64,000 bases of DNA from Onishia taeanensis (GCF_013349955.1 NZ_JABVXC010000001.1:434001-498000); one strand, 5' to 3'; numbered from the stretch's first letter, positions 9,070-20,379 are shown. Notes: generated from the sequence alone by a model not told the origin. Numbers and translations: made by a program.

Positions 9070-9527
9070 CCACCAAAAGACAGGGAAGCACTAGACGAAC
9101 ACGTTTCCTTTCTTGGAGATGAGAGCTATCTAAGCCGCCAGCCACGAGGCTCGCGCGCCCGATGGCTCACGCAGACACCCACGACCAGGCATCACCAATC
9201 GCTGGTCTGACTTCACGATGTTCAGCATGCGCCAAGGCCAGGGGGCATGGATAGGGCTTTAGATAGGGCTTTGAATAGCGGCACGGATAAGACCGCCGTC
9301 GATAGCTAGGCCGCCAAGAGCGCACCAGGATAGCCCCATGGTCAGGCCCAGGAGAGATAGACAAAAAAATGCGCCGTTCGCGATGGCGACGACGCATAAA
9401 GAATCAGGCGTGGGCCGCCAGACAGGGCTGGCAACGCCGGGGCGGTATCAAGAAGGATATCAAGCGCTATATCAAAAACGACGGGAGGCGCTCGGACTAC
9501 CGGACGGTAGCGAGGCCAGAAACACGA
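9070..9527. other. Non-coding gap between pxpA and the tRNA cluster
   Basis: About 460 bp with no gene I can support. A short direct repeat of ATAGGGCTTT lies around 9250-9275. An arginine/lysine-rich reading frame begins at 9369 on the plus strand but runs into the antisense of a tRNA gene and has no Shine-Dalgarno, so it is not called. Confidence 0.5.
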
Positions 9528-9551
9528 AACCCGCCCTCGAGAGGACGGGTT
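9528..9551 (-). terminator. Terminator of the tRNA transcript
   Basis: Inverted repeat AACCCG...CGGGTT with CCTC/GAGG inside and one mismatch, loop GA. On the minus strand it is followed by a moderately T-rich TCGTGTTTC. It lies 6 nt after the distal tRNA-Arg. Confidence 0.6.
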
Positions 9552-9557
9552 GAAATC

Positions 9558-9634
9558 TGGCGCGCCCGGGAGGATTCGAACCTCCGACCCTCTGATTCGT
9601 AGTCAGATACTCTATCCAGCTGAGCTACGGGCGC
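9558..9634 (-). tRNA. tRNA-Arg (ACG)
   Basis: A 77-nt cloverleaf on the minus strand with acceptor stem GCGCCCG/CGGGCGC, D-arm AGCTCAGCTGGATAGAG, anticodon loop CTACGAA giving ACG, T-arm GGAGGTTCGAATCCTCC, discriminator G and an encoded CCA. It is identical to the copy at 9724-9800. The ACG anticodon would be edited to ICG by TadA. Confidence 0.97.
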
Positions 9635-9723
9635 GTATCAAAATAGTGCTCGTGTTGGAGTGCAGCAAACTGCTGCTGCATCCAGTATCCGGCGAGAAAT
9701 TGCTTTCACGCTGGAGCGTAAGA

Positions 9724-9800
9724 TGGCGCGCCCGGGAGGATTCGAACCTCCGACCCTCTGATTCGTAGTCAGATACTCTATCCAGCTGAGCTACGGGCGC
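9724..9800 (-). tRNA. tRNA-Arg (ACG), second copy
   Basis: Same 77-nt sequence as 9558-9634, including CCA. The two copies are separated by an 89-bp spacer and lie on the same strand as the upstream tRNA-Ser, so one precursor transcript is likely. The order csrA - tRNA-Ser - tRNA-Arg repeats matches the arrangement next to csrA in E. coli. Confidence 0.97.
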
Positions 9801-9856
9801 GTACTTACATACTGCATCTTCGCTGTGATGATGATACTGCGACGCATCGCAGTTAA

Positions 9857-9949
9857 TGGCGGAGAGAGAGGGATTCGAACCCTCGATGAGGCTATAAACC
9901 CCATACTCCCTTAGCAGGGGAGCGCCTTCAGCCACTCGGCCACCTCTCC
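9857..9949 (-). tRNA. tRNA-Ser (GCT)
   Basis: A 93-nt class II tRNA with acceptor GGAGAGG, anticodon loop CTGCTAA giving GCT (reads AGC/AGU), a long variable arm, T-loop TTCGAAT and an encoded CCA. It is the first gene of the minus-strand tRNA transcript; a promoter lies at 9968-9997. Confidence 0.97.
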
Positions 9950-9967
9950 TTCATCAACACGGCGCGT

Positions 9968-9997
9968 ATGTTACCGTTTCTGAAGGTGTTTGTCCAA
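9968..9997 (-). promoter_or_regulatory. Promoter of the tRNA-Ser-Arg-Arg operon
   Basis: On the minus strand: TTGGAC (complement of 9992-9997), an 18-nt spacer and TAACAT (complement of 9968-9973), followed by a GC-rich discriminator (ACGCGCCG) typical of stringently controlled stable-RNA promoters. Confidence 0.6.
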
Positions 9998-10213
9998 CCC
10001 TTCGGGCAACTTTTTTGCGCTTACCATGATCAGATGACGTCTGAAACTCAGAACGAACGCTTAATCATGGCTTACCGGGCCGCGAGTGTTTCTCAACCAC
10101 CACTCCTGCAACCCAGCGGCGTTAGCCTATCACACTTTATCGGCCACCGCTTGCCATATGCAGACACCATACTTCACACCCGGCTCTAACAGCGGCACGG
10201 GTGCCGCGGGGCT

Positions 10214-10414
10214 TTACGCCAACGGCTCCTGTTCCCCGTCTTCCTCAGTCTTCTCGCGCTGGATGCGCTGATAAATTTCTTCACGATGTACTGCGACATC
10301 CTTGGGAGCATTCACGCCAATGCGTACCTGATTCCCTTTGACACCCAGCACAGTCACGGTGACTTCATCACCAATCATCAAGGTTTCGCCAACACGGCGG
10401 GTCAGGATGAGCAT
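10214..10414 (-). CDS. csrA: Carbon storage regulator CsrA (RsmA)
   Basis: A 66-residue RNA-binding dimer that binds GGA motifs in mRNA leaders and controls translation and stability. The canonical N-terminus [16 protein letters not shown] begins at 10414, preceded by AAAAGGAGAT 6 nt upstream; the frame stays open 44 codons further but nothing CsrA-like lies there. The strands ILTRR, the [17 protein letters not shown] core and the VHREEIY motif are intact. The acidic C-terminal tail ([10 protein letters not shown]) is slightly long. Position between lysC and the tRNA-Ser/Arg cluster is the conserved gammaproteobacterial location (alaS-csrA-tRNA). A probable antagonist RNA is encoded at about 20603-20842, and its leader carries a GGA-loop hairpin. 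Confidence 0.97.
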   Translation of the reverse strand: MLILTRRVGETLMIGDEVTVTVLGVKGNQVRIGVNAPKDVAVHREEIYQRIQREKTEEDGEQEPLA

Positions 10415-10454
10415 GACCGATCTCCTTTTCAGACTTTTTGCAACGGGATATGCA

Positions 10455-10506
10455 CGCTTATCTCCAAGCGATGCGAGAGTATGCGCGACACAGGGCTTCA
10501 AGCCAA
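10455..10506 (-). promoter_or_regulatory. csrA promoter and leader hairpin with a GGA loop
   Basis: On the minus strand TTGGCT (10506-10501), 17 nt, CATACT (10483-10478). Immediately after the predicted start, CGCTT-GGAGAT-AAGCG (10470-10455) forms a 5-bp hairpin whose loop carries GGA, the ligand motif of CsrA. The csrA Shine-Dalgarno itself also contains AGGAG. Two spaced GGA sites in a csrA leader suggest autoregulation. Confidence 0.5.
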
Positions 10507-10625
10507 ACGCCCTTCCTAAACGCTCTTCCTTTGCGACACCGCTCACGACCCATAAGTGTGGTCACCACCCAGGGCAGTGACCATCACTATAGCGTAATGA
10601 AAGTAGTCGACGTCACCAGCGGCGA

Positions 10626-11879
10626 TCACTCTTGCTCGATGTCACCCTTGTCCAGGCCGAAGGCCTTGTGCAGGGCGCGTACCCCAAGCTCCATGTGCTT
10701 CTCGTCGATAACCACGGAGATCTTGATCTCGGAAGTGGAAACCATGCGGATGTTGATGTTCTCGTCAGCCAGCACGCGGAACATCTTGGAGGCGATGCCT
10801 GCATGGGAACGCATGCCGACGCCGACCAGCGAGACCTTGGCGATATTGTCATCGCCGCGTAGCTCGCCGCCACCCAGGTCCGGAATCACCTGTTCCTTGA
10901 GGATCTTCATGGTCTGCTTGTAGTCGCCCTTGCCGACCGTGAAGGTGAAGTCGGTGTAATCGCCGGCTGGCGCCACATTCTGCACGATCATGTCGATTTC
11001 GATGTTGGCATCGGCGATCGGCCCGAGGATCCGCGAGGCCACACCCGGCACGTCCGGAGTGTTGAGCAGGGTCAGTTTGGCTTCGTTGGCGGTGAAAGCG
11101 ATACCGGAGATCAGCGGTTCTTCCATGGAATCCTCTTCGTCATCTGTGTCAGCAATGATCAGGGTGCCGTTGCCGCCGTCCTCGAAGCTCGAGAGTACGC
11201 GCAGCGGCACGTTGTACTTGCCGGCAAATTCGACGGCGCGAATCTGCAGGACCTTGGAGCCCAGGCTTGCAAGCTCGAGCATTTCCTCGACGGTGATGGT
11301 CTCCAGCCGGCGCGCCTTGGAGCAGACCCGCGGGTCGGTGGTGTATACCCCGTCCACATCAGTGTAAATCTGACACTCATCGGCCTTTAGCGCAGCAGCC
11401 AGGGCCACACCGGTGGTGTCGGACCCCCCACGGCCGAGGGTGGTGATATTGCCTTCTTCGTCGACACCCTGGAAACCGGCCACCACGACCACCTGGCCGT
11501 CATTCAGGTCGGACTGAATATCATCGGTCTCGATGCGCTGAATGCGCGCCTTGGTATGGGCGCTGTCGGTCTGGATGCCGACCTGGGCCCCGGTGTAAGA
11601 GGTCGCCGGCACGCCCAGCTTCTGCAGGGCCATGGCCAGCAGCGAGATGGTGACCTGCTCGCCGGTGGAGACCAGCATGTCCAACTCGCGCGGCGTCGGC
11701 TCGTCGTTGATCTGGCTGGCCAGGTCGACCAGACGGTTGGTCTCGCCACTCATCGCCGAGACGACCACTACGATCTGATGACCGTTGTCGCGGAAGCGTT
11801 TGACCTTCTCGGCCACGGCCTTGATGCGCTCTACCGAGCCCACCGAGGTGCCACCGAATTTCTGTACGTATAGCGCCAT
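10626..11879 (-). CDS. lysC: Aspartate kinase LysC
   Basis: Phosphorylates L-aspartate, the first step toward lysine/diaminopimelate, threonine, methionine and, in halophiles, ectoine. The 417 residues begin with the kinase signature KFGGTSVGS (7-15). The amino-acid kinase domain includes STGEQVT and LGRGGSDTTG and extends to about 245, followed by two ACT regulatory domains that start near LTLLNTPDVPGVASRIL and KVSLVGVGMRSHAG. This is the monofunctional, feedback-regulated form used by Pseudomonas and Halomonas; it differs from the ectoine-cluster aspartokinase, which would lie beside ectABC. It lies between alaS and csrA, 104 nt after alaS, from which it is separated by a terminator. Confidence 0.96.
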   Translation of the reverse strand: MALYVQKFGGTSVGSVERIKAVAEKVKRFRDNGHQIVVVVSAMSGETNRLVDLASQINDEPTPRELDMLVSTGEQVTISLLAMALQKLGVPATSYTGAQVGIQTDSAHTKARIQRIETDDIQSDLNDGQVVVVAGFQGVDEEGNITTLGRGGSDTTGVALAAALKADECQIYTDVDGVYTTDPRVCSKARRLETITVEEMLELASLGSKVLQIRAVEFAGKYNVPLRVLSSFEDGGNGTLIIADTDDEEDSMEEPLISGIAFTANEAKLTLLNTPDVPGVASRILGPIADANIEIDMIVQNVAPAGDYTDFTFTVGKGDYKQTMKILKEQVIPDLGGGELRGDDNIAKVSLVGVGMRSHAGIASKMFRVLADENINIRMVSTSEIKISVVIDEKHMELGVRALHKAFGLDKGDIEQE

Positions 11880-11930
11880 ATGCGATTGCCTTGAAGTGAA
11901 AGGATGAAGGGAAAGAACGCGATTCGGGTG

Positions 11931-11973
11931 AGAAACAAGAAGGGGGTCGGAGCGATATTGCCCACGACCCCCT
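11931..11973 (-). terminator. Terminator after alaS
   Basis: A 9-bp perfect stem AGGGGGTCG/CGACCCCCT (11965-11973 with 11941-11949) with a 15-nt loop, then TTCTTGTTTC on the minus strand. It lies 11 nt after the alaS stop and before lysC. Confidence 0.8.
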
Positions 11974-11983
11974 AGATAATAGC

Positions 11984-14593
11984 TTAGCCTAGCTGCTCCT
12001 CTACCCAGGCCGGCACACTGGCCAGGGCCTCCGGAAGGGCTTCAGGGTCACTACCCCCGGCCTGCGCCATATCGGCGCGACCGCCGCCCTTGCCGCCCAC
12101 CTGGGCGGCAACGTGCTTGACCAGGTCGCCGGCCTTGAGACGCCCGATCAGGTCGTTGGTCACACCGGCGATCAGGCTGACCTTGCCTTTCTCGGCATCG
12201 GCCACCCCGAGCACCACCACACCGGAACCCAGCTTTTGCTTGAGCTGATCCATCACGGTGCGCAGCTCCTTGCCGGACACGCCCTCGAGCTGCTTGGCGA
12301 GCAGGCGGACACCGGCGATGTCCTGCGCTTCGTTCAGCATGTCGTTACCGGCGCTCGAGGCGAGCTTGGCCTTGAGGCGCTCGAGCTCTTTCTCGAGGCT
12401 ACGGTTGCGCTCGAGCAGCGATTCAACGCGGCTTTCGACCTGCTCGGGCTTGGCCTTGAGGCGCTCACCGACCCGTGCCAGCTGTGCCTCCTGCTCCTGG
12501 AAGTAGGCCAGAGCCGCCTCGCCGGTGATGGCTTCGATGCGGCGCACGCCCGAGGCGATGCCAGTCTCCGTCACGATATGGAAACAGCCGATATCGCCGC
12601 TGCGCACCACGTGAGTGCCACCGCACAGCTCCACCGAGAAGCCATCGGCGCCGATGGTCAGGACGCGTACATCGTCGGCGTACTTGGCCTCGAACAGCGC
12701 CGCGGCGCCCTTGGCCTTGGCCTCGTCGAGGGTCATGTTCTCGATCCGGGTCGGCGCATTGGCTAGCACCTGGGCGTTGACGATGGTCTCGATCTCGGCG
12801 AGTTCCTCAGGCGTCACGGCCTCCAGGTGGCTGAAGTCGAAACGCAGCCGCTCGGCGCTGACCAGCGAGCCCTTCTGCTGGACGTGTTCGCCGAGCACTA
12901 TCCGCAACGCCTTATGCAGCAGGTGGGTTGCCGAGTGGTTGCGCACCGTGGCGGCACGCAGGCTGGCATCGACCGTCGGCGTTACCGTGGCGCCTACCTC
13001 GAGGCCACCCTCGACCATCACGCCCTGGTGCAGGTGGTGGCCGGCCTGTTTCTGGGTGTCGGTGACCTGGAAGCGACCGGTATCGACCACCAGGTAGCCG
13101 GTATCGCCGACCTGGCCGCCGGACTCAGCGTAGAAAGGCGTGCGGTCCAGCACCACCACACCCTTCTGGCCCTCTTCCAGTGCCGCCAGCTCGTTGCCCG
13201 CCGTATCGACCAGCGCCGTGATCCTGGCCTCGTCCTCGAGGCGATCGTAACCGGTAAAGGCGGTTTCGCCCTCGAGTTCCAGAGTCACGCCGTAGTCGGC
13301 GCCGAACTGGCTGGCTGCCCGAGCCCGCTCACGCTGCGCCTCGAGCGCTGCCTTGAAACCGGCCTCGTCGAGAGAGACGCCGCGCTCGCGGCAGACATCG
13401 GCGGTCAGATCATAAGGGAAGCCGTAGGTGTCGTAGAGCTTGAACACCGTCTCGCCGGGCAGCACGTCGCCATCGAGGGCGTCCAGCGCCTCGGTCAACA
13501 GGCCCATGCCGTGATCCAGGGTACGGGCGAACTGCGCCTCTTCCTTGGCCAGCACGGTCTCGATCTGGGCGCGTGCCTGGCGCAGTTCCGGGTAGGCGTC
13601 GCCCATCTCGGCGTCCAGCGCCGCCACCAGGGTGTGGAAGAAGCTGCCCTCGGCGCCGAGCTTGTGGCCGTGGCGCACCGCGCGACGAATGATTCGGCGC
13701 AGCACGTAGCCGCGACCTTCATTGGACGGCAGCACGCCGTCGACAATCAGAAAGGCGCAGGAGCGGATATGGTCGGCGATCACCCGCAGCGACGGTGCGC
13801 TGGTATCGCGATGACCGGTCGCCTCGGCGGCAGCCGCCAGCAAGTTCTGGAACAGGTCGATCTCATAGTTCGAGTGCACGCCCTGCAGCACGGCGGCCAC
13901 CCGTTCGAGCCCCATGCCGGTATCGATGGACGGCTTGGGCAGCGGATTCATATTGCCCTGGACGTCACGATCGAACTGCATGAAGACCAGGTTCCAGATC
14001 TCGATGTAGCGATCGCCATCTTCCTCAGGACTCCCGGGAGGCCCACCCCAGACCTCGGGGCCATGATCGAAGAAGATTTCCGAGGAGGGCCCACAGGGGC
14101 CGGTATCCCCCATCTGCCAGAAGTTGTCCTCGTCGAGCTTCGAGAAACGTTCCGGGTCGATGCCGATCTCGTCTTTCCAGATGCGCTCGGCCTCGTCGTC
14201 GCTTATATGAACGGTGACCCACAGCTTGTCCTTGGGCAGCCCCAGGCGCTCGGTCAGGAAGGTCCAGGCAAACTGGATGGCTTCGCGCTTGAAGTAGTCG
14301 CCGAAGCTGAAATTGCCCAGCATCTCGAAGAAAGTGTGGTGCCGGGCGGTGTAGCCGACGTTATCCAAGTCGTTGTGCTTGCCGCCGGCGCGCACGCAGC
14401 GCTGGGCGGAGGTGGCACGCACGTAGGGACGCGGGTCGCGCCCCAGGAAAACGTCCTTGAAAGGCACCATGCCGGCGTTGGTGAACAGCAGGGTAGGGTC
14501 GTTGTCCGGCACCAGCGAGCTGGACGGCACGATGGAATGTCCCTGCTCCTCAAAGAAGGTCAGAAAGGCCTGTCTGATCTCTGCGCTTTTCAT
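11984..14593 (-). CDS. alaS: Alanyl-tRNA synthetase
   Basis: Charges tRNA-Ala and edits Ser/Gly mischarging. The 869 residues match the family. The class II catalytic core is visible in [15 protein letters not shown] and the [18 protein letters not shown] motif. The editing domain has NHSATHLLH and CGGTH zinc-binding residues near 560-570 and 665. The C-Ala domain occupies the last ~110 residues, ending in the glycine-rich [14 protein letters not shown] motif. The start was set at 14593 ([11 protein letters not shown]), because the open frame upstream to 14662 is not homologous. A TATACT promoter lies at 14686-14714. The adjacent recX-recA and lysC-csrA order is the conserved gammaproteobacterial arrangement. 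Confidence 0.97.
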   Translation of the reverse strand: MKSAEIRQAFLTFFEEQGHSIVPSSSLVPDNDPTLLFTNAGMVPFKDVFLGRDPRPYVRATSAQRCVRAGGKHNDLDNVGYTARHHTFFEMLGNFSFGDYFKREAIQFAWTFLTERLGLPKDKLWVTVHISDDEAERIWKDEIGIDPERFSKLDEDNFWQMGDTGPCGPSSEIFFDHGPEVWGGPPGSPEEDGDRYIEIWNLVFMQFDRDVQGNMNPLPKPSIDTGMGLERVAAVLQGVHSNYEIDLFQNLLAAAAEATGHRDTSAPSLRVIADHIRSCAFLIVDGVLPSNEGRGYVLRRIIRRAVRHGHKLGAEGSFFHTLVAALDAEMGDAYPELRQARAQIETVLAKEEAQFARTLDHGMGLLTEALDALDGDVLPGETVFKLYDTYGFPYDLTADVCRERGVSLDEAGFKAALEAQRERARAASQFGADYGVTLELEGETAFTGYDRLEDEARITALVDTAGNELAALEEGQKGVVVLDRTPFYAESGGQVGDTGYLVVDTGRFQVTDTQKQAGHHLHQGVMVEGGLEVGATVTPTVDASLRAATVRNHSATHLLHKALRIVLGEHVQQKGSLVSAERLRFDFSHLEAVTPEELAEIETIVNAQVLANAPTRIENMTLDEAKAKGAAALFEAKYADDVRVLTIGADGFSVELCGGTHVVRSGDIGCFHIVTETGIASGVRRIEAITGEAALAYFQEQEAQLARVGERLKAKPEQVESRVESLLERNRSLEKELERLKAKLASSAGNDMLNEAQDIAGVRLLAKQLEGVSGKELRTVMDQLKQKLGSGVVVLGVADAEKGKVSLIAGVTNDLIGRLKAGDLVKHVAAQVGGKGGGRADMAQAGGSDPEALPEALASVPAWVEEQLG

Positions 14594-14685
14594 ATCAAGT
14601 CCGTGGCGATAAGCGTGTTGACGCTGCGGGCGAGCGGCCGCCGAGGCGGACCGACACGGCACGCCGGTGTCGTCGCAAACCTTGG

Positions 14686-14714
14686 AGTATAACGAGTCGG
14701 CGGGAAACTTTCAG
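14686..14714 (-). promoter_or_regulatory. Candidate alaS promoter
   Basis: On the minus strand CTGAAA (14714-14709), 17-nt spacer, TATACT (14691-14686), about 90 nt before the alaS start. It lies just beyond the recX stop at 14730. Confidence 0.55.
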
Positions 14715-14729
14715 GGGGGAAAGTGCGGG

Positions 14730-15227
14730 CTAGTCGACCTCGTGGGGGTCCCAGGCATGGGCCAGGGCGTGTTTGAGCTGGTCGAAGTCAAAACCGCGCC
14801 CGGCCAGGAACCGCTCGCGCTTGGCGCGCTGCTTGGGCGCCTCACCGGGATCGCTGAAGCGTCGAGCGAGGGTCTCGGCAGCCAGTTGATACCAGTCGAC
14901 TTCAGCCTCCTCGAGGGCTTGATTGACCGTCTCGCGCGCCACACCCCGCTGATCCAGCTCGGCGCGCACCTTGCGCGGGCCCTGGCCCCGCTGGATGCGT
15001 GAGCGCACGAAGTGCTCGGCGAAACGCGCATCAGACTGCAGGCCCTGCTCGGCCAGCGCGTCGAGGCAGGCCGCCACGTTCTCGTGAGCATGCCCCTTGG
15101 CTAACAGGCGGCTCTCGATCTCGTGGCGGGAATACTCTCGCCGCGCCAGCAGCCGAATGGCGTCGTCACGGGGTGACGGCTGATCGCCGCCACCGCCATG
15201 TGTCGCTTTGCCGGACTCGAACGCCAT
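14730..15227 (-). CDS. recX: Recombination regulator RecX
   Basis: A 165-residue small helical protein that binds within the RecA filament groove and limits its activity. It is built of three-helix repeats, with family motifs LLARREYSRHEIESRL (26-41), LQSDARFAEHFVRSR and GRGFDFDQL near the C-terminus. The N-terminal ~20 residues are low in conservation. It starts 3 nt after the recA stop, so the two are co-transcribed and recX falls under the same LexA control. Size is typical. Confidence 0.93.
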   Translation of the reverse strand: MAFESGKATHGGGGDQPSPRDDAIRLLARREYSRHEIESRLLAKGHAHENVAACLDALAEQGLQSDARFAEHFVRSRIQRGQGPRKVRAELDQRGVARETVNQALEEAEVDWYQLAAETLARRFSDPGEAPKQRAKRERFLAGRGFDFDQLKHALAHAWDPHEVD

Positions 15228-15230
15228 GGA

Positions 15231-16292
<1,062 letters not shown>

Positions 16293-16363
16293 GGATGGCC
16301 TCCTGGAGTCATCAAAGGGAAAACGATGAGTTCTGAATGCCGGGCCTCGATACTGGAGCCAAG

Positions 16364-16383
16364 CACTGTATGACTGCACAGTA
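16364..16383 (-). promoter_or_regulatory. LexA (SOS) box of recA
   Basis: CTGT (16366-16369), N8, ACAG (16378-16381), flanked as CACTGT...ACAGTA. An exact LexA consensus located 72 nt upstream of the recA start. Confidence 0.92.
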
Positions 16384-16408
16384 TTATGGAGAAAAAAACC
16401 GGCCGCGC

Positions 16409-16951
16409 CTACCGCTCAGAGAACTTTTCCTGTGCCGCCTGCTCACCCTCGAGCCGAACGATAAGCCCAACCAGCGCCGCCCGCAGCGCCTGCTCGCGCA
16501 CCGCATGGCGATCACCCTCGAAGTGCCGGCACACGGCCTCCTGGGCGTGGATGTCGCCCCAGGCCAGCCATACCGTACCCACTGGCTTGTCCTCGCTGCC
16601 GCCACCGGGGCCTGCCACGCCGCTGATGGCCACCGCCAGGCTGGCGCCGCTATCGCGACAGGCCCCGGCGACCATGGCATTGACCACCTCGCGACTGACC
16701 GCACCATGGGCGGCGAGGGTCGCTTGCGGCACGTCCAACTGGCGCGTCTTGGCCGCGTTCGAATAGGTCACGTAGCCGGTCTCGAAGTAGCCGGAGCTGC
16801 CGGCGACCTCGGTAATGGCATGGGCGACACCGCCACCGGTACAGGACTCCGCAGCGGTCACGGATGCCCCCCGAGCTCGGCAGGCCTCACCAAGCCGAGT
16901 GGCGAGTGTGAGCGTATCGAAGGCCTCGAGGGCCGCAGTGTTATCCATCAT
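16409..16951 (-). CDS. pncC: Nicotinamide-nucleotide amidase (CinA C-terminal family, PncC)
   Basis: Hydrolyses nicotinamide mononucleotide to nicotinate mononucleotide and ammonia in the pyridine-nucleotide cycle. The 180 residues are the stand-alone CinA C-terminal domain. Motifs are AESCTGG (34-40, with the proposed catalytic serine), YSNAAK (63-68), the [20 protein letters not shown] region (read as [10 protein letters not shown] and KPVGTVW) and a short charged tail. It lies directly upstream of recA on the same strand, the common Pseudomonas/Halomonas order (recA-cinA-mutS). The recA promoter and LexA box lie immediately after its stop, so it is probably not co-regulated by LexA. Confidence 0.92.
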   Translation of the reverse strand: MMDNTAALEAFDTLTLATRLGEACRARGASVTAAESCTGGGVAHAITEVAGSSGYFETGYVTYSNAAKTRQLDVPQATLAAHGAVSREVVNAMVAGACRDSGASLAVAISGVAGPGGGSEDKPVGTVWLAWGDIHAQEAVCRHFEGDRHAVREQALRAALVGLIVRLEGEQAAQEKFSER

Positions 16952-17002
16952 CTGTTCCCTAGCGGCTGGCGAAGCAATGCCCTCGCAATGGAGGGTCAGC
17001 GC

Positions 17003-17031
17003 CTGACGAGGCGCGCCTGAGCGAGTAGAAT
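17003..17031 (+). promoter_or_regulatory. Candidate mutS promoter
   Basis: CTGACG (17003-17008), 17-nt spacer and TAGAAT (17026-17031), in the cinA-mutS divergent gap. Confidence 0.5.
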
Positions 17032-17144
17032 ATCGCCTTTTGAGGGCCCCTGACGAGTCACCCGTCCAGGTGGTGCCATGTCCTCGCTGTCACGTCCAGC
17101 CGCGCCTTGCAGCGCCACGCACGCCAGAGCAATCAAGGAAGCCC

Positions 17145-19754
17145 ATGACCCAGGCCAGCGCCCAGCACACCCCGATGATGAGCCAGTTCCTGAAGATCAA
17201 GCGCGAGCACCCCGAGGTACTGCTGTTCTATCGCATGGGGGACTTCTATGAGCTGTTCTTCGACGACGCCAAGCGCGCCGCCGCGCTGCTCGATATCACC
17301 CTGACCCAGCGCGGCCAGTCCGCGGGCAAGCCTATTCCCATGGCAGGCGTGCCCTACCACAGCGCCGAGGGCTACCTGGCGCGGCTGGTCAAGGCCGGCG
17401 AGTCGGTGGCGATCTGCGAGCAGATCGGCGATCCGGCCACCAGCAAGGGCCCGGTGGAGCGCAAGGTGGTGCGCATCGTCACTCCCGGCACGCTCTACGA
17501 TGAGGCGCTGCTCGATGCCAGCCGCGACAACCTGGTGCTGGCCGCCTATTCGCGTGGCGAGACCTGGGGCATGGCCTGGCTGGAGCTATCCAGCGGGCGC
17601 TTCAGCGTACTGGAGGTCGAGGGCGAGGCCGAGATGCTCGCTGAAGTGCAGCGCCTCGATCCCGCCGAACTGCTGATCGCCGACAGCCAGGACCTTCCGC
17701 CCTCGATTGCCGAGCGCCGCGGCCTGCGCCGCCAGAGCGACTGGCTGTTCGATCTCGAGTCCGCGACCCGCACCCTATGCGACCAGTTCGCCGTGCAGGA
17801 TCTGCGCGGCTTCGGCTGCGCCCACCTCGAGGCCGCCATGACCGCCGCCGGGGTATTGATCGACTACGCCCGTGACACCCAGCGCTCCCAATTGCCCCAC
17901 GTGACCGCCATCGGCGTCGAGAACCGGGACGACGCCGTGGTCATCGACGCCGCCAGCCGGCGCAATCTGGAGATCGACACCAACCTGGGCGGCAGCGGCG
18001 ACAACACCCTGGCCAGCGTGCTCGATACCACCGCCACCGCCATGGGCTCGCGGCTGATGAAGCGCTGGTTGAACCGGCCGCTGCACGACCGCCCGCGGGT
18101 GCTGGCCCGTCAGGCGGCCGTGGCGCTGCTGCTTAACGACGAGGCATTCGTGGGCCTGCGTGAAGACCTGAAAGCCATCGGCGACGTCGAGCGCATCCTG
18201 GCCCGAGTGGCGCTGCGCAGCGCACGCCCCCGCGATCTGGCCCGGCTGCGTGATGCTCTGAATGCCCTGCCCGGCCTCGAGGCGAGTCTCTCAGGCTTCG
18301 ACGAGGGCACCGCGCTCGATGAGCTCAAGCGCCATATCCGCCCTTATCCCGCGCTTGCCGAAACGCTGACCCGGGCACTGATCGAGAACCCGCCGGTGGT
18401 GATCCGCGATGGCGGCGTGATCGCCAGCGGCTATGACGAAGAACTCGACGAGCAGCGAGGTCTCGCCGAAAACGCCGGTGACTATCTGATCCAGTTGGAG
18501 ACTCGCGAGCGCGAGCGCACCGGCCTTGCTGGCCTCAAGGTCGGCTATAATCGCGTGCACGGCTACTATATCGAGATTCCCCGTGCTCAAGCCCGCGAGG
18601 CGCCGGCAGACTATATCCGTCGCCAGACGTTGAAAAACGCCGAGCGCTTTATCATTCCCGAGCTCAAGGAGTTCGAGGACAAGGCGCTGTCGGCCAAATC
18701 CCGGGCGCTGGGCCGCGAGAAATTGCTCTATGAAGTCCTGCTCGACACCCTGGGCGCCGAGCTCGACGCCCTGCAGCAGTCCGGCCGGGCGCTTGCCAGC
18801 CTCGATGTGCTGGCAAGCTTCGCCGAGCGTGCCCAGGCGTTGGACTTCGTGCGCCCGACTCTCACCGAGGCACCGGGTATCAACATCCAGGGCGGGCGCC
18901 ATCCAGTGGTCGAGCACGTCAGCGAGGCGCCCTTCGTGCCCAACGACCTGGCCCTCGACGACAGCCGACGCATGCTGGTGATCACCGGCCCCAACATGGG
19001 CGGTAAGTCGACCTACATGCGCCAGGCCGCACTGATCACCCTGATGGCCCATACCGGCAGCTTCGTGCCCGCCGATATGGCCGAGATCGGCCCGGTGGAT
19101 CGCATCTTCACTCGTATCGGCTCCTCGGACGATCTGGCCGGCGGCCGCTCGACCTTTATGGTCGAGATGACTGAGACGGCCAACATCCTGCACAACGCCA
19201 GCGACAAGAGCCTGGTGCTAATGGACGAGATCGGACGTGGCACCTCGACCTTCGACGGCCTATCGCTGGCCTGGGCCAGCGCCGAGCATCTGACCCGCTC
19301 GCGGGCTTTCACGCTCTTTGCCACTCACTATTTCGAGATGACCGCCCTGCCCGATCAGGCACCGGGGGTCGCCAACGTGCACCTGACCGCCGCCGAGCAC
19401 AAGGACGGCATCGTCTTCATGCACCGGGTGGAAGATGGTCCGGCGAGCCAGAGCTATGGCCTACAGGTGGCCCAACTGGCTGGCGTGCCCCAGCACGTCA
19501 TCACCCGAGCACGCGAGAAGCTGGCTCTGCTCGAACAGCAGGAAATCGACCAGGGCCAGCGCCAGACACCCCTTGCCGACCCGGCAGCGGACACCGGGTC
19601 GAGTGCGGCCCCTTCGGCATCAGCGCCGCGCCAGGACGACCTGTTCGCCAGCACGCCGCACCCGTTGCTCGACGAATTGGCCGGCCTGGATGTGGACGGC
19701 CTGAGCCCACGCCAAGCCCTGGAACTGCTCTATGCCTGGCGAGAAAGAATCTAG
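17145..19754 (+). CDS. mutS: DNA mismatch repair protein MutS
   Basis: Recognises mismatches and small loops and recruits MutL. The 869 residues hold the mismatch-binding Phe-x-Glu motif in GDFYEL (Phe34, Glu36), the connector/core/clamp domains, and the ATPase domain with Walker [10 protein letters not shown] at 615-623 and a following [14 protein letters not shown] signature. A QDDLF beta-clamp-binding-type motif lies at 830-834 in the variable tail before a C-terminal helix ([13 protein letters not shown]). The start at 17145 has AAGGAAG about 6 nt upstream; an upstream in-frame ATG at 17040 is not supported. It is divergent from cinA and followed by fdxA, as in Pseudomonas. Confidence 0.97.
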   Translation: MTQASAQHTPMMSQFLKIKREHPEVLLFYRMGDFYELFFDDAKRAAALLDITLTQRGQSAGKPIPMAGVPYHSAEGYLARLVKAGESVAICEQIGDPATSKGPVERKVVRIVTPGTLYDEALLDASRDNLVLAAYSRGETWGMAWLELSSGRFSVLEVEGEAEMLAEVQRLDPAELLIADSQDLPPSIAERRGLRRQSDWLFDLESATRTLCDQFAVQDLRGFGCAHLEAAMTAAGVLIDYARDTQRSQLPHVTAIGVENRDDAVVIDAASRRNLEIDTNLGGSGDNTLASVLDTTATAMGSRLMKRWLNRPLHDRPRVLARQAAVALLLNDEAFVGLREDLKAIGDVERILARVALRSARPRDLARLRDALNALPGLEASLSGFDEGTALDELKRHIRPYPALAETLTRALIENPPVVIRDGGVIASGYDEELDEQRGLAENAGDYLIQLETRERERTGLAGLKVGYNRVHGYYIEIPRAQAREAPADYIRRQTLKNAERFIIPELKEFEDKALSAKSRALGREKLLYEVLLDTLGAELDALQQSGRALASLDVLASFAERAQALDFVRPTLTEAPGINIQGGRHPVVEHVSEAPFVPNDLALDDSRRMLVITGPNMGGKSTYMRQAALITLMAHTGSFVPADMAEIGPVDRIFTRIGSSDDLAGGRSTFMVEMTETANILHNASDKSLVLMDEIGRGTSTFDGLSLAWASAEHLTRSRAFTLFATHYFEMTALPDQAPGVANVHLTAAEHKDGIVFMHRVEDGPASQSYGLQVAQLAGVPQHVITRAREKLALLEQQEIDQGQRQTPLADPAADTGSSAAPSASAPRQDDLFASTPHPLLDELAGLDVDGLSPRQALELLYAWRERI

Positions 19755-19916
19755 GAACCGATCCAGAGACGCGCCAAGCGTGCATTGACCGCCACTCCAG
19801 ACAAGCCAACTCTCAGTTGAACGGGCCGGCGCGATCGGCGGTGAAAGTGACCGGAACGCAGCATAACGGGCATGAATAAATGCCGAAACGTTCTGCCCGC
19901 CGGCTGCGGTGATGAC

Positions 19917-19945
19917 TTGCTGGCCCTGCACGCCACGACTAAAAT
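19917..19945 (+). promoter_or_regulatory. Candidate fdxA promoter in the 300-bp mutS-fdxA gap
   Basis: TTGCTG (19917-19922), 17-nt spacer, TAAAAT (19940-19945). The rest of the 19755-20055 gap shows no gene and no clear terminator for mutS. Confidence 0.5.
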
Positions 19946-20055
19946 ATTCGCCCATTAGAATGGCGGCTTCTAATAATCAAGCCGCTTATAACTACGACAC
20001 ATTCAGGGACACGGCGAGTCACCGCACCCTGACAGCTAACGATCGAGGAAGCCCC

Positions 20056-20379
20056 ATGACATTCGTCGTCACCGAGAACTGCATCAAGTGCAAGTACACC
20101 GACTGCGTGGAGGTCTGCCCGGTAGACTGCTTCTACGAAGGTCCCAATTTCCTGGTTATCCACCCCGACGAGTGCATCGATTGCGCCCTCTGTGAACCAG
20201 AATGTCCGGCCGAGGCCATCTTCTCAGAGGACGAGCTCCCCGAGGGTCAGCAGGAATTCATCGAGCTCAACGCCGAACTGGCAGAAGTCTGGCCGAACAT
20301 CGCCGAGAAGACAGACCCGCTGCCCGACGCCGAAGAGTGGGATGGCAAGAGCGGCAAGAAGGAACTGCTCGAGCGCTGA
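20056..20379 (+). CDS. fdxA: Ferredoxin FdxA, 3Fe-4S/4Fe-4S type
   Basis: A 107-residue low-potential ferredoxin of the Azotobacter FdI type. The N-terminal cluster region has Cys9, Cys12, Cys17 and Cys21, with an extra Cys25. The second motif [11 protein letters not shown] begins at Cys40, with the proline after each terminal cysteine intact. The spacing fits a 7Fe-8S protein: one 3Fe-4S and one 4Fe-4S cluster. The conserved acidic C-terminal extension (to LLER) is present. The start is at 20056, after GAGGAAG. The mutS-fdxA order and the neighbouring Rsm-type RNA reproduce the Pseudomonas layout. A strong terminator follows. Confidence 0.95.
   Translation: MTFVVTENCIKCKYTDCVEVCPVDCFYEGPNFLVIHPDECIDCALCEPECPAEAIFSEDELPEGQQEFIELNAELAEVWPNIAEKTDPLPDAEEWDGKSGKKELLER

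Noticed and set aside
9369..9602. A basic 77-codon plus-strand frame
   Set aside because: It reads into the antisense of tRNA-Arg and its terminator and has no ribosome site.
12827..14692. A 621-codon open frame on the plus strand opposite alaS
   Set aside because: It is a shadow of alaS in GC-rich DNA, with no recognisable domain; alaS on the minus strand is unmistakable.
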